64,000 bases of DNA from Nocardioides deserti (lineage in GTDB: Bacteria; Actinomycetota; Actinomycetes; Propionibacteriales; Nocardioidaceae), in contig NZ_JACMYC010000007.1 in assembly GCF_014266025.1 (NCBI RefSeq), positions 124,001-188,000 on the forward strand, read 5' to 3'. Shown piece by piece: positions 43,593 through 60,065 of this stretch (positions are counted from its first letter, which is position 1; every line of letters begins with the position of its first letter). Made by a program: the position numbers and the translations under genes. The notes under the pieces were generated by a model. That model saw only the letters and a program-made list of their open reading frames with translations, ran no database searches and was not told the DNA's origin.

Positions 43593-44798
43593 TCAGACCA
43601 GCCCGAGCAGCTCGGCGAGCTTCGGGCGGATGCCCCAGGTGGTGACCAGCTCGTCGTACTCCTTGCGCACGCCGCCGCCCTTGACCGGCGAGCCGGTGCG
43701 GGTGGCGCGGAGCATGGTGTTGCGCGGGGTGTGCTGGGACTCCACGAACTGGACGACGTCGACCTTGTAGCCCTGCATCCGCATCAGCGCGGCGCGCAGG
43801 CCGTCGGTGAGCGTGTCGGCGAGCCGCTCGCGCAGGATGCCGTGCCGGGTGAGGAGCGCGTAGGGCGCCGGGGTCGGCGAGCGGCGCAGCTGGGCGGCGA
43901 TGTCGTGGTGGCAGCAGGGCGCGGCGAGCACGAGCTGCGCACCCCACTCGACGGCGCGGGCGAGCGCCTCGTCGGTCGCGGTGTCGCAGGCGTGCAGCGC
44001 GAGCACCACCTCGGGGACGGGGTCGAGCTGCGCGCCGGCGATCGAGCCGACGACGAACTCCGCGTGCACGCCGAGCTCGGCGGCCACAGCGCTGTTGTGC
44101 TCGCGCGACTGCTCCTTGACGTCGACGCCGGTGACGACGACGGGCAGGCCGCGGACCTCGGCGAGGTAGCGCTGGGCGGTGAAAGTCAGGTAGGCGTTGC
44201 CGCAGCCGAGGTCGGCGATCCGCAGCGGCTCCTCGGCGGTCGGCCGGCGCAGGTGGCCCTTGTCCACCGCGTCGGTGACCGAGGAGTCGAGCAGGCGGAG
44301 GAACTCCTCTACCTGGCGCAGCTTCGCGTGCCGGCTCGGCTTGAGCCGGCCCTCCGCGTCGGCCAGCCCGAGCGCCTTGAAGACCGGGTCGTCCTCGGGC
44401 AGCAGCCGCTGCTTGTCCCGGTCGTGGCCGCGGTCGGGCTCGACCTCCTCGGTCCGCGCGGTGGTGTGCACGACGGCCTCGAGCTTCTTGGTGACGCGCA
44501 CCTGGTGGGACTCGGTGGTCGTCTCGACGTGCCAGTTGCCGAACGGCTCGTCGAGCAGCTCGTCGACGGCGTCGCGCGCGGCGTCGCCGGAGTGGTTCGC
44601 GGTGTGGGCCTGGGTGGCGTCGTACGTCACGACCTGGAGGTGGCGCCCGGCCTTGATGTCGACGTAGCGCAGCTCGGCCCGGCGCCAGCGCGGCTGCTGG
44701 CCCTTCTGCCTGCCCGACGCGACGGCCTTGACGAGCGTGTCGGGGTCGAGCAGGTGGCCGCGCATCCGGGCCAGCACGCGCAGCAGCGGCTCGCTCAC
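43593..44798 (-). CDS. SAM-dependent methyltransferase (METTL25/RRNAD1-like)
   Basis: The product has 401 residues. The SAM site is ADLGCGNAYLTFTAQRYLAE, with VTGVDVKEQSRE and ALHACDTATDEALARAVEWG. Such large proteins are thought to modify rRNA or proteins. The gene is the last of a coupled operon and overlaps the stop of the 29-residue peptide gene. Confidence 0.87.
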   Translation of the reverse strand: MSEPLLRVLARMRGHLLDPDTLVKAVASGRQKGQQPRWRRAELRYVDIKAGRHLQVVTYDATQAHTANHSGDAARDAVDELLDEPFGNWHVETTTESHQVRVTKKLEAVVHTTARTEEVEPDRGHDRDKQRLLPEDDPVFKALGLADAEGRLKPSRHAKLRQVEEFLRLLDSSVTDAVDKGHLRRPTAEEPLRIADLGCGNAYLTFTAQRYLAEVRGLPVVVTGVDVKEQSREHNSAVAAELGVHAEFVVGSIAGAQLDPVPEVVLALHACDTATDEALARAVEWGAQLVLAAPCCHHDIAAQLRRSPTPAPYALLTRHGILRERLADTLTDGLRAALMRMQGYKVDVVQFVESQHTPRNTMLRATRTGSPVKGGGVRKEYDELVTTWGIRPKLAELLGLV

Positions 44799-44884
44799 CG
44801 GTTCACCACCGCCGAGACGACGACGATGACCAGGAGGGCGGCCAGCGCGACCGGGATGACGAGTCTGCGGTGGCGCGGGTTCAC
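44795..44884 (-). CDS. 29-residue membrane peptide
   Basis: This GTG-started ORF reads MNPRHRRLVIPVALAALLVI and then more hydrophobic residues ending in VNR. It is a single membrane helix with a basic start. It overlaps the stop of the FAD/Fe-S gene and the start of the methyltransferase gene by four bases each, so it fills the gap in a tightly packed operon and is very likely translated. Confidence 0.7.
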   Translation of the reverse strand: MNPRHRRLVIPVALAALLVIVVVSAVVNR

Positions 44885-47712
44885 TCCTCGAGCCTACTGG
44901 CGAGCAGCTCGGCCAGGTGCAGCGCGGGCACGCCGGCGAGGTCGTCGAGCTGGATCTTGCACGACATCCCGTCGGCCAGCACGACCGCGGCGGGGTTGGC
45001 CCGCACGGCCGGCAGCAGGTGCGTCTCGGCGACGGCGACCGAGACCTCGTAGTGCCCCTTCTCGACGCCGAAGTTGCCGGCCAGTCCGCAGCAGCCCGGG
45101 ACGCGGGTGACGGTCGCGCCCGCCTTCTCCAGCAGCCGCTGGTCCGCGGCCCAGCCGAGCACGGCGGACTGGTGGCAGTGCGGCTGCGCGACGACCTCGA
45201 TGCCGCTGAGGTCGGGCAACCTGACGTCGAGCCGCTCGAGCAGCTCGGCGAAGGTCAGCACCCCGCCGGCCACGACCGCGGCCCGCGGGTCCTCGGTGAG
45301 CTCGGCGAGGTCGCTGCGCAGCGAGGCCAGGCACGAGGGCTCGACGCCGAGCACCGGCACGCCGCTCTCGACGTACGGCGCCAGCGTGGCCGCCGTGCGC
45401 GCGGCGATGGTCCGCGCCTTGTCCAGCTGGCCGGTGGTGATCCAGGTCAGGCCGCAGCACGCGGACTCCGGGATCACGCGCACCCGCAGCCCGGCCGATC
45501 CCAGGAACCGGATCGCCGCCAGCCCGCTGCCCGGCTGGAAGTGGTCGGTGAAGGAGTCCGCCCACAGCCACACGTCCGGCGCCGCGGCCTCAGGACCCAC
45601 CTTCCCCGCCGCCTTCCCCGCAGCCTTCCGCAGGGTCTGCGCCGGGAACGTCGGGATCGAGCGCCGCCGGTCGATGCCGGCGCTCGCCTTCGCCAGCCGT
45701 GCGAGCGTCTTCGAGCGCATCATCCGGTTGACCACAGGAGCGACCGGAGCGGCGAGCGCGGCCCACCGCGGCAGCCGGCCGAGCGTGTAGTGGGTCAGCG
45801 GGCGGCGCCTGCCGGCGTAGGTCTGGTGCAGCGTCTCGGACTTGTAGGTCGCCATGTCGACACCGGTCGGGCAGTCCGAGGCGCAGCCCTTGCAGGACAG
45901 GCACAGGTCGAGCGCCTCGTGGACCGCCGGGTCGGCGAGGCCCCCGACGAGCGACCCGTCGAGCGCCTCCTGAAGCACCCGCGAGCGGCCGCGGGTGGAG
46001 TCCTTCTCGTCGCGCGTCGCGAGGTACGACGGGCACATCACGCCCTGGCCGGGCAGCGACGGCACGACGCACTTACCGACGCCGGTGCAGCGGTGGACAG
46101 CGTTGCCCATCGAGCCCTCGTCGTGGAGGAACCGCAGCGCGGTGCGCACCTGCGCGCGGGGCTGCTCGGGGCGCAGGTCGGCGTCGAGCGGGTCGGGGTC
46201 GACGAGCACGCCGGGGTTGAGGATCCCGTCGGGGTCGCAGATCGCCTTGACCGCGCCGAAGAGCCGCAGCGACTCCGCGTCGTACATCAGCGGCAGCAGC
46301 TCCGAGCGGGCCCGCCCGTCGCCGTGCTCGCCGGACAGCGAGCCGCCGTAGTGGGCGAGCCGCGTCGCGCTCGCCACGAGGAACTCGCGGAAGCGGGAGT
46401 CCCCGCCCCCGCCCGGGGTGAACGGGAAGTCGATGCGCACGTGCACGCACCCGTCGCCGAAGTGGCCGTACGGCACGCCGTCGAGCCCGTGCTCGCGCAG
46501 CAGGTCGTCGAAGTCGCGCAGCCACGCGCCGAGGTGCTCGGGCGGCACGGCGGCGTCCTCCCAACCCGCGTGGGCCGGACGCGAGAGTGAACGCGCGGCC
46601 AGCCCGGCGCCGTCCTCGCGGATCCGCCACAGCGCGGCCGCCTCGGCCGCGGAGTCGACCACGCGGGACTCCAGGGCGCCGGCGACCGCGACCACCGGCG
46701 CGAGCAGCGCCGGGTCGCTGACCTCGACGAAGAGCCAGCCGGCGCCGCGCGGCAGGTCGGGCACCCCGCCACCACGGGCGCGGACCAGGTCGACGATGCG
46801 GGCGTCGAGGCCCTCGCAGGCGACCAGCCCGCCACGCTCGACCCCGACCGAGGCGTCGACCGGGCGTCCGGCGGCGGCGAGGATCGCCGGCACCGCCTCG
46901 GCCGCGTCGACCATCGACGGGTAGCCCAGGACGACCAGCTGCCGCGGCGTCTCCGCCACGAGCCGCACGGTCGCCTCGCGGACCACCGCGAGGGTGCCCT
47001 CGGAGCCGGCGAGGAACCGGTCGACCGAGCGCCGCTCGGGCAGCAGGTGCTCCATCGAGTAGCCGCTGACCTGCCGGGAGAACCGGCCGAACGTGGTGCG
47101 CACGTGGCCGAGGTTCGCCTCGGCCAGCTCCGCCAGCCGGGCCGGTACGTCGCCCGCGGCCGTGCCCCAGACCGGGTCGATCGCGACCACGTTGTCGGAG
47201 GTGCGGCCGTAGCCGAGCGCCCTCGAGCCGCAGGCGTTGTTGCCGATCATCCCGCCGATCGTGCAGCGGGTGTGGGTCGAGGGGTCCGGGCCGAACCGCA
47301 GCCCGTGCGGGGCGGCCGCCTTCTGCAGCACCTGGTGCACGACGCCCGGCTGGACCCGCGCCGTGCGGGCCTCCGGGTCGATCTCGAGCACCCGGTTCAG
47401 GTGCTTGACGGTGTCGACGACCAGCCCGCGGCCGACCGCGTTGCCGGCGATCGAGGTGCCGGCGCCGCGCATGGTCAGCGGCACACCGACCGTGCGGGCG
47501 ACGTCGACGACCGCGGTCAGCTCGTCGGCGTCGCGCGGGCGGACCACCGCCTGCGGGACGACGCGGTAGAGCGAGGCGTCGGCGGAGTAGAGCGCACGGG
47601 TCAGCGTCGAGTCGTCGGCGTCGGTCACCCCGCGCCGGCGCAGCTCGGCGAGGAGGTCGGCGCTGCTCGCAGCGCCGGGCGCAGGGCTGGCGTGGGGCTC
47701 GGTGACGGTCAT
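44881..47712 (-). CDS. YdiJ-like FAD/Fe-S D-2-hydroxyacid dehydrogenase
   Basis: The product has 943 residues. The N-terminal FAD domain (about 40-260) contains VPLTMRGAGTSIAGNAVGRG and GGMIGNNACGSRALGYGRTS. Next come an FAD-oxidase C-terminal domain with SGEHGDGRARSELLP, a 4Fe-4S ferredoxin part (CTGVGKC and CLSCKGCASDCPTGVDM) and a CCG domain (ACCGLTW, CHQS and GCCGLAG). This order matches YdiJ, which oxidises D-2-hydroxyglutarate, and similar D-lactate dehydrogenases. The position next to a hydroxyacid-oxoacid transhydrogenase points to D-2-hydroxyglutarate. Confidence 0.9.
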   Translation of the reverse strand: MTVTEPHASPAPGAASSADLLAELRRRGVTDADDSTLTRALYSADASLYRVVPQAVVRPRDADELTAVVDVARTVGVPLTMRGAGTSIAGNAVGRGLVVDTVKHLNRVLEIDPEARTARVQPGVVHQVLQKAAAPHGLRFGPDPSTHTRCTIGGMIGNNACGSRALGYGRTSDNVVAIDPVWGTAAGDVPARLAELAEANLGHVRTTFGRFSRQVSGYSMEHLLPERRSVDRFLAGSEGTLAVVREATVRLVAETPRQLVVLGYPSMVDAAEAVPAILAAAGRPVDASVGVERGGLVACEGLDARIVDLVRARGGGVPDLPRGAGWLFVEVSDPALLAPVVAVAGALESRVVDSAAEAAALWRIREDGAGLAARSLSRPAHAGWEDAAVPPEHLGAWLRDFDDLLREHGLDGVPYGHFGDGCVHVRIDFPFTPGGGGDSRFREFLVASATRLAHYGGSLSGEHGDGRARSELLPLMYDAESLRLFGAVKAICDPDGILNPGVLVDPDPLDADLRPEQPRAQVRTALRFLHDEGSMGNAVHRCTGVGKCVVPSLPGQGVMCPSYLATRDEKDSTRGRSRVLQEALDGSLVGGLADPAVHEALDLCLSCKGCASDCPTGVDMATYKSETLHQTYAGRRRPLTHYTLGRLPRWAALAAPVAPVVNRMMRSKTLARLAKASAGIDRRRSIPTFPAQTLRKAAGKAAGKVGPEAAAPDVWLWADSFTDHFQPGSGLAAIRFLGSAGLRVRVIPESACCGLTWITTGQLDKARTIAARTAATLAPYVESGVPVLGVEPSCLASLRSDLAELTEDPRAAVVAGGVLTFAELLERLDVRLPDLSGIEVVAQPHCHQSAVLGWAADQRLLEKAGATVTRVPGCCGLAGNFGVEKGHYEVSVAVAETHLLPAVRANPAAVVLADGMSCKIQLDDLAGVPALHLAELLASRLEE

Positions 47713-48209
47713 GCGTCGTCCCTCCGGCGGTAGCGGGTGCTCAGCGCCCACCCGGTCCAACCGAGCACGACGACGAGGTAGCAGGCGAGCCCGGCGAAGA
47801 AGAACGGCCCCAGGGCCGGGTCCTCGGAGCGGGCGGCGAGCGTGGTCGCGAGGACCACGACGGCCAGGAACAGCATGGTGGCCGCGGCCAGCGCGTAGAG
47901 GTCGGTGCGCATCATCGAGCGCATCCGGGTCTCCCGCTCCGGCGTGGCGGTCCACCACTCCTTGTGCGGGACGTTGAGGTACGTCAGCGGCATCCGGTCG
48001 ACGAGCGCGGCCGTGCCGCCGAGGATGACGGCGAGCAGGCCGCCGACGGCCGTCATCGTCGTCAGCGCCTCGGCCCGGCTCCCCCACCGGTCGGGGTCAC
48101 CGGACCCGCCGAAGTGCAGCGGGACGTCGGCGGGCAGGGCGAAGGCGGAGCCGACCAGGACGAGCGCGAAGCAGACGAGCGTGGCGAGGTAGGCGCGGCG
48201 CGCGGTCAC
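47709..48209 (-). CDS. DUF1648 membrane protein
   Basis: The product has 166 residues with four predicted membrane helices. The conserved DUF1648 segment LPADVPLHFGGSGDPDRWGS follows the first helix. The role is unknown. It is coupled by 4-base overlaps to the transhydrogenase and the FAD/Fe-S gene. Confidence 0.87.
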   Translation of the reverse strand: MTARRAYLATLVCFALVLVGSAFALPADVPLHFGGSGDPDRWGSRAEALTTMTAVGGLLAVILGGTAALVDRMPLTYLNVPHKEWWTATPERETRMRSMMRTDLYALAAATMLFLAVVVLATTLAARSEDPALGPFFFAGLACYLVVVLGWTGWALSTRYRRRDDA

Positions 48210-49471
48210 CAGTGCTCCATCGAGCCGCGGAAGACCGCGGCGAGGTCCTCGCCGGTCACCTCGCGGGGCGCGGTCGCGAGCAGGCGCTGCTGCTTGAGGG
48301 CGCCGTCGACGAGCGGCTCGACGTCGGCATCGCCGTACCCCACCTCGGCCAGGCCGTTGGGGATGCCGATGTCGCGCATCAGCCGGGTGAGCACGCCGGG
48401 CAGGACGTCCGGGCCGGCGCCCAGGTCGGCGTCGGGCTCGAGCAGCCGCGCGGCGCGCAGGTGCCGCTCGGGGTCGGCCTCGAAGGTGAACCGGAACGCC
48501 TCGGGCGCCGTCAGCGAGACCGCCATCCCGTGCGGGACGATCGGCTCGTCGGCCGGGTAGCCCTCAGGCCGGTAGTCGCGCACCCGCCCGGCGATCGGGT
48601 AGGCGTTCGCGTGCGGCACGTGGACGCCGGCGTTGCCGAAGCCGAGCCCGGCGAACGTCGCGGCCAGGGCCATCTGCTCGCGGGCGGCGGTGTCGGAGCC
48701 GTCGCGGACGGCCGTGCGGAAGGCGCCCGCCAGCAGCGTGAGCGACCGCTCGGACCACATGTCCGCGACCGGGTTGGCACCGCAGTAGGGCACCCGCTCC
48801 TCGGGCCGCTTGGCGTCGAAGTCGGCGTACCACCGCGCGGTGTAGCTCTCCAGCGCGTGGCAGAGGATGTCCATGCCGGACGCGGCGGTGACCATCGCCG
48901 GCTGGGTCAGGGTCAGCCGCGGGTCGACCACGGCGAGTCGCGGCCGCAGCGCGGGGTGGCTGATGCCGGTCTTGACGTGCAGCGCGAGCACGTCGAGCAC
49001 GCAGATCGTCGTGCTCTCCGAGCCGGTGCCGGTCGTGGTGGGCACGGCCACCAGCGGCAGCAGCGGCTGGCTCGGCGCCTGCGCCTTCCCGACCGGGGCG
49101 TTGACGTAGTCCATGAGCTCACCGGGGTTGGTGGTGAGCAGGTTGACCGCCTTGGCGGTGTCGATCGTCGAGCCGCCGCCGACCGCCACGATCGCGTCGA
49201 AGGGCCCGGCGTCGCGCGCGAAGTCGATCGCCTCCACCAGGGACGCGTCGGTCGGCTCCACGCGGGCCCCGTCGTACGTCGTCACCTCGAGGCCGCGGGC
49301 GGCGAGCTGGTCGGCGATCCGGGCCGGGTGACCGGTGGCCGCGACGCCAGCGTCGGTCACGACGAGCACCCGCCGGGCGCCGTACCCCTGGAGGTCGTGG
49401 CCGATCTCGTCGGAGGCGCCGGGGCCGAACTTCAGCGCCGGGGCGGCGTAGGTGAACACGGTCTCGGACAC
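48206..49471 (-). CDS. Hydroxyacid-oxoacid transhydrogenase (iron ADH family)
   Basis: The product has 421 residues. It belongs to the ADHFE1-type branch of iron-dependent alcohol dehydrogenases, which oxidise 4-hydroxybutyrate while reducing 2-oxoglutarate to D-2-hydroxyglutarate. VGGGSTIDTAKAVNLL (cofactor site), PTTTGTGSESTTICVL and the typical insert RPEERVPYCGANPVADMWS are seen. Metal ligands are predicted in DILCHALESY and HGMAVSL. It heads the operon that includes the YdiJ-like dehydrogenase. Confidence 0.9.
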   Translation of the reverse strand: MSETVFTYAAPALKFGPGASDEIGHDLQGYGARRVLVVTDAGVAATGHPARIADQLAARGLEVTTYDGARVEPTDASLVEAIDFARDAGPFDAIVAVGGGSTIDTAKAVNLLTTNPGELMDYVNAPVGKAQAPSQPLLPLVAVPTTTGTGSESTTICVLDVLALHVKTGISHPALRPRLAVVDPRLTLTQPAMVTAASGMDILCHALESYTARWYADFDAKRPEERVPYCGANPVADMWSERSLTLLAGAFRTAVRDGSDTAAREQMALAATFAGLGFGNAGVHVPHANAYPIAGRVRDYRPEGYPADEPIVPHGMAVSLTAPEAFRFTFEADPERHLRAARLLEPDADLGAGPDVLPGVLTRLMRDIGIPNGLAEVGYGDADVEPLVDGALKQQRLLATAPREVTGEDLAAVFRGSMEHW

Positions 49472-49512
49472 CGGGCCAATCTAGCCCGCGCTGATCGGCG
49501 AGACGCTCCGGT

Positions 49513-49805
49513 GCCCTCCCCGCGGACCCCGCGTCCGGCGCCGCCCACGTCCGCGTGGACGGCAACCGCCTCGTCGACACGCGCTCGGACCGCACCTTCG
49601 TGCCGCAGGGCGTGAACTGGAGCAGCTTCGAGTACGCCTGCGCCCAGGGCTGGGGCTACTCCGCGCTCGACTCGATGCTCGGCGAGGACCCCTACACCGC
49701 CGAAGCGACCGCGATCGCCCGCTGGGGCGCCAACACCGTGCGGCTGCCGCTGAACCAGGACTGCTGGCTCGGCACCCGTGGCGCCCCGGTCAGCGACGAG
49801 CACGA
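49513..49805 (+). pseudogene. GH5 cellulase fragment
   Basis: The frame holds VDGNRLVDTRSDRTFVPQGV, NWSSFEYACAQGWG and WGANTVRLPLNQDCWLGTRG, the N-terminal part of a secreted GH5 cellulase-like enzyme. It has no start codon or signal peptide, because a TGA lies upstream in frame. After GAPVSDEH it changes to unrelated sequence. It is a deletion remnant. Confidence 0.75.
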
Positions 49806-50188
49806 GGACGCGGCTCCACCCAGGTCACCTCCGTCCCCGGCCTCGGCGACCTCGAGGTCCGCTGCGAGCCCGACGCCCTCGGCACCGGCGCCGGGGGGGG
49901 GGCGACCAGACGATCGCCGTCCGCAGCGCCCCGCCCGAGGCCTGGGCGTACGTCGAGACCGTCCAGGCCGAGGGCCCGGTCGAGAACCAGGTCGACGAGG
50001 TCACCGTCGGCGTCGACCCCGAGACCGACACCCTCGGCCCCTTCTCCCTCCCTCGCAACGGGATGATGCGCCTCTTCCTCACCTCCGGCGGCGTCGAACG
50101 CCGTTTCATCGTCTCCAGCTACCACGTCGTCAACAACGAGAAGCGCCCCGAGCTCGACCTCTGCGAGGTCGCCGCCGCGGCGTTCTGA
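49806..50188 (+). pseudogene. Decayed gene fragment with a 10-G tract frameshift
   Basis: A good frame with VTSVPGLGDLEVRCEPDALG ends in a run of ten G (49893-49902). Beyond the run the product continues in another frame (DQTIAVRSAPPEAWAYVE to the stop at 50188). Two fewer or one more G would join them. The protein is of unknown, possibly secreted type. It may be decay, phase variation or a sequencing error at the tract. Confidence 0.65.
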
Positions 50189-50226
50189 GCCCAGCCCGAC
50201 TCACCTCGGCGCCGTCAACGATCGTT

Positions 50227-50284
50227 CAATTGCGCCGGAACATCGGGCTGGAAGCGTTTTCACATCGACAATTCGGCGCAATTG
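50227..50284. repeat. 11-bp inverted repeat in an AT-richer patch
   Basis: CAATTGCGCCG (50227-50237) pairs exactly with CGGCGCAATTG (50274-50284). The intervening 36 bases are lower in GC than the surroundings. It lies after the decayed fragments and 47 bases past the stop of the Nudix gene. A terminator or a small mobile repeat are both possible. Confidence 0.4.
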
Positions 50285-50330
50285 CGCGGTTGTCGCCGCG
50301 CCCCGGATCCCGCGAGCCGGCGCGCGCTCC

Positions 50331-51239
50331 TCAGCCGGCCGGGTGCTGTGCCGAGGCGAGGGCGGCGCGGACGAGCGGGTGGACAGGGACGGCGTCGGCG
50401 AGCAGGTCGGCGACGAGGACCCAGGCGACGGCGTCGGAGGTGCCGTCGGCCTCGGCGACCGGGTCGACGCCGACCGAGCCGGCGGCGAGCGTCGCGGCGT
50501 ACACCAGCTGGATGCCGTGGAACTCCTCGTCGCGACCGCTCGGAGCGGTACCGCGGATCGACTCGTCGGCGACGTGCAGCACCCGCCCGACCTCCACCTC
50601 GAGGCCGGTCTCCTCGCGCACCTCCCGCGCCGCGGCGACAGCGGGCGGCTCACCGTGCTCGACGCCGCCGCCGGGCAGGGTCCACAGGCCGGTGTGGAAG
50701 CCGCTGGCCGAGACGCGGCTCAGCAGCACCGCCGCGTCCGGCCCGTCGCCCTGCACCACCAACGCGTACGCCGCCGTGCGCTGCACCCGCACCGGCTGGT
50801 GCGCGGCGAGGGCCTCGGCGACCAGCGGCGTGACCGGGACCCGGCCCGAGGCGACGTCGGCGACCGGCCACCACCGCGCGTCGGCGGTCGTCCCGTCCAC
50901 CTCGAGCACCCGCGGCGCCGGCGCGTCGACCGGGACGTGGCCGTCGTACACGAGCCGGACGGAGTGCACGTCGACGCGGCGCCCGTTCCAGCGCGCGTTG
51001 GGGCGCCGGCCGGTGTGGACCCAGGCGGTCCTGCCGATCGTGACGTCGAGCCCGGTCTCCTCACGGACCTCGCGCACGACCGCGTCGCGCGGCTCCTCGC
51101 CGTGGTCCACGCCGCCGCCGGGCAGCGTCCAGACCTCCTCGCGGCTGACGCGCGCCGAGAGCCGGGTGAGCAGCACCGCGCCGTCGCGCAGGACGACGGC
51201 GTACGCGGCGAGCCGCTGGAGGCGGCGACGGTCAGGCAC
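50331..51239 (-). CDS. Tandem Nudix hydrolase
   Basis: The product has 302 residues with two complete Nudix domains. The boxes are [20 protein letters not shown] plus ETGL and [20 protein letters not shown] plus ETGL, each with the catalytic Glu residues intact. Nudix enzymes cleave nucleoside diphosphates linked to another group, including oxidised nucleotides. The two halves are similar and may have come from an internal duplication. GTG is the start. Confidence 0.9.
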   Translation of the reverse strand: MPDRRRLQRLAAYAVVLRDGAVLLTRLSARVSREEVWTLPGGGVDHGEEPRDAVVREVREETGLDVTIGRTAWVHTGRRPNARWNGRRVDVHSVRLVYDGHVPVDAPAPRVLEVDGTTADARWWPVADVASGRVPVTPLVAEALAAHQPVRVQRTAAYALVVQGDGPDAAVLLSRVSASGFHTGLWTLPGGGVEHGEPPAVAAAREVREETGLEVEVGRVLHVADESIRGTAPSGRDEEFHGIQLVYAATLAAGSVGVDPVAEADGTSDAVAWVLVADLLADAVPVHPLVRAALASAQHPAG

Positions 51240-51254
51240 GGCGGCCGGCCCCGG

Positions 51255-52493
51255 TCAGGAGAACGGCGGGCGCGCGTCGAGCGCGATCGAGCGGCGCCCC
51301 GCCCACCGCCACACCTGCGCCGCGCGGTCGCGGTCCTCGTCGGTGACCAGGTTGCCCATCCAGCGCAGCGCGAGGGTCATCAGCGCGTCCGAGCGCATCC
51401 CGACCGGCCCGAGGGCCGGCAGCAGCCGCGGCACGGTGACGAAGCCGGCCAGCCGCCGCGCGACCGAGAACGCCTCGCCGTAGTGCTCGCGCAGCAACCC
51501 CGGCCACACCGTCGACAGGTCCCGGTGCTCGGCCATCACCTCCGCGACCATCCGGCCGGTCTCGAGGCCGTAGTCGATGCCCTCGCCGTTGAGCGGGTTC
51601 ACGCAGCCGGCGGCGTCGCCGATCAGCGCCCAGTTGGCGCCCGCGACCCCCGACACGGCGCCACCCATAGGCAGCAACGCGGAGGTCTTGGCGCGCAGCT
51701 CGCCGGTCAGCGCGAAGTCGTCGCGGCGCTGCGCGGCGTAGTGGTCCATGAGCGGCTTGATCGCGACGTTCGCGGGCCGCTTGGCGGTGGCCAGGGTGCC
51801 GACGCCGAGGTTCACCTCGCCGTTGCCGAGCGGGAAGATCCAGCCGTAGCCGCTCAACACCTCCCCCTCGGCGTCGCGCAGCTCGAGGTGGGAGGAGATC
51901 CACGGGTCGTCGCTCAGGTCGGAGGCGACGTAGGAGCGGCCGGCCACGCCGTAGACGGTCTCCCGGTGCCACTCCCGCCCCAGCATCTTGCCGAGCGGCG
52001 AGCGCACGCCGTCGGCGACGACCAGCCGGTCGCAGGCGACCTCGAACCGCTCCCCCGCACGCTCCAGCACGACCGCCGCCACCCGCGCGCCGTCACGGCG
52101 TACGTCGACGGCCCGCGCGCCGTCGATCGCCAGCGCGCCGGATTTGATCGCCGTGGTCCGCAGGTGGTCGTCGAGCTCGGTCCGCGCGACCGCGGAGCCC
52201 CAGTCCGGCAGGCTGCCGCCGGGCCAGGGCAGCAGCAGCGTCTGGCCGAAGCCGTGCGCGCGCAGCCCCTGGTTGACGGTGTGTGCCCGCAGCCAGTCCT
52301 CGAGCCCCAGGAGCGACAGCTCGCCGATCGCCCGCGGCGTCAGGCCGTCGCCGCAGGTCTTGTCCCGCGGGAACGTCGCCGCGTCGACCAGCAGCACGTC
52401 GGCACCGCCCCGCGCGGCCCAGGCCGCGGCGGCCGACCCGGCGGGTCCGGCGCCGACCACGAGGACGTCGGTGCGGGTCGGTGTCGTGCTCAC
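51255..52493 (-). CDS. Geranylgeranyl-reductase-family FAD oxidoreductase
   Basis: The product has 412 residues. FAD-binding DVLVVGAGPAGSAAAAWAAR begins it, followed by DKTCGDGLTPRAIGEL and the second FAD site IGDAAGCVNPLNGEGIDYGL. The family reduces isoprenoid chains, as in menaquinone tail saturation (MenJ-like) in actinobacteria. It lies 15 bases upstream of the Nudix gene on the same strand. Confidence 0.9.
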   Translation of the reverse strand: MSTTPTRTDVLVVGAGPAGSAAAAWAARGGADVLLVDAATFPRDKTCGDGLTPRAIGELSLLGLEDWLRAHTVNQGLRAHGFGQTLLLPWPGGSLPDWGSAVARTELDDHLRTTAIKSGALAIDGARAVDVRRDGARVAAVVLERAGERFEVACDRLVVADGVRSPLGKMLGREWHRETVYGVAGRSYVASDLSDDPWISSHLELRDAEGEVLSGYGWIFPLGNGEVNLGVGTLATAKRPANVAIKPLMDHYAAQRRDDFALTGELRAKTSALLPMGGAVSGVAGANWALIGDAAGCVNPLNGEGIDYGLETGRMVAEVMAEHRDLSTVWPGLLREHYGEAFSVARRLAGFVTVPRLLPALGPVGMRSDALMTLALRWMGNLVTDEDRDRAAQVWRWAGRRSIALDARPPFS

Positions 52494-52583
52494 GCCCCGA
52501 TCCTCTCAGCCGACCGGTCGTCCCCGGAATTCCAGCCCGCCGCGCGCAAGGGAGCTCCCGCGAACGACCGGGTCCCGACACGA

Positions 52584-52617
52584 CAACGCCCGCCCACGCA
52601 AGCGTGGGCGGGCGTTG
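52584..52617 (-). terminator. Perfect 16-bp hairpin after rpoC
   Basis: CAACGCCCGCCCACGC (52584-52599) pairs exactly with GCGTGGGCGGGCGTTG (52602-52617). It sits 56 bases after the rpoC stop and probably ends the rpoBC transcript. There is no long T-run. Confidence 0.75.
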
Positions 52618-52673
52618 CCTTGCTCAACCTTCAGGCCTGGGTCCTGGCCCGAGCGAGCTCGGGCCAGGGGCCA

Positions 52674-56501
<3,828 letters not shown>

Positions 56502-56550
56502 GATGGCTGTTGTCCTTCGTTAGTTCTGGAAAGCAAGCTGTGGACCGAGG

Positions 56551-56580
56551 GCGGCCGGCGCGCTCGCGCGCGCCGGCCGC
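56551..56580 (-). other. Perfect hairpin between rpoB and rpoC
   Basis: GCGGCCGGCGCGC and GCGCGCCGGCCGC (56551-56563 and 56568-56580) pair perfectly around a 4-base loop. It starts six bases after the rpoB stop. It may be a processing site or an attenuator inside the operon. Confidence 0.55.
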
Positions 56581-56585
56581 GCACC

Positions 56586-60065
<3,480 letters not shown>

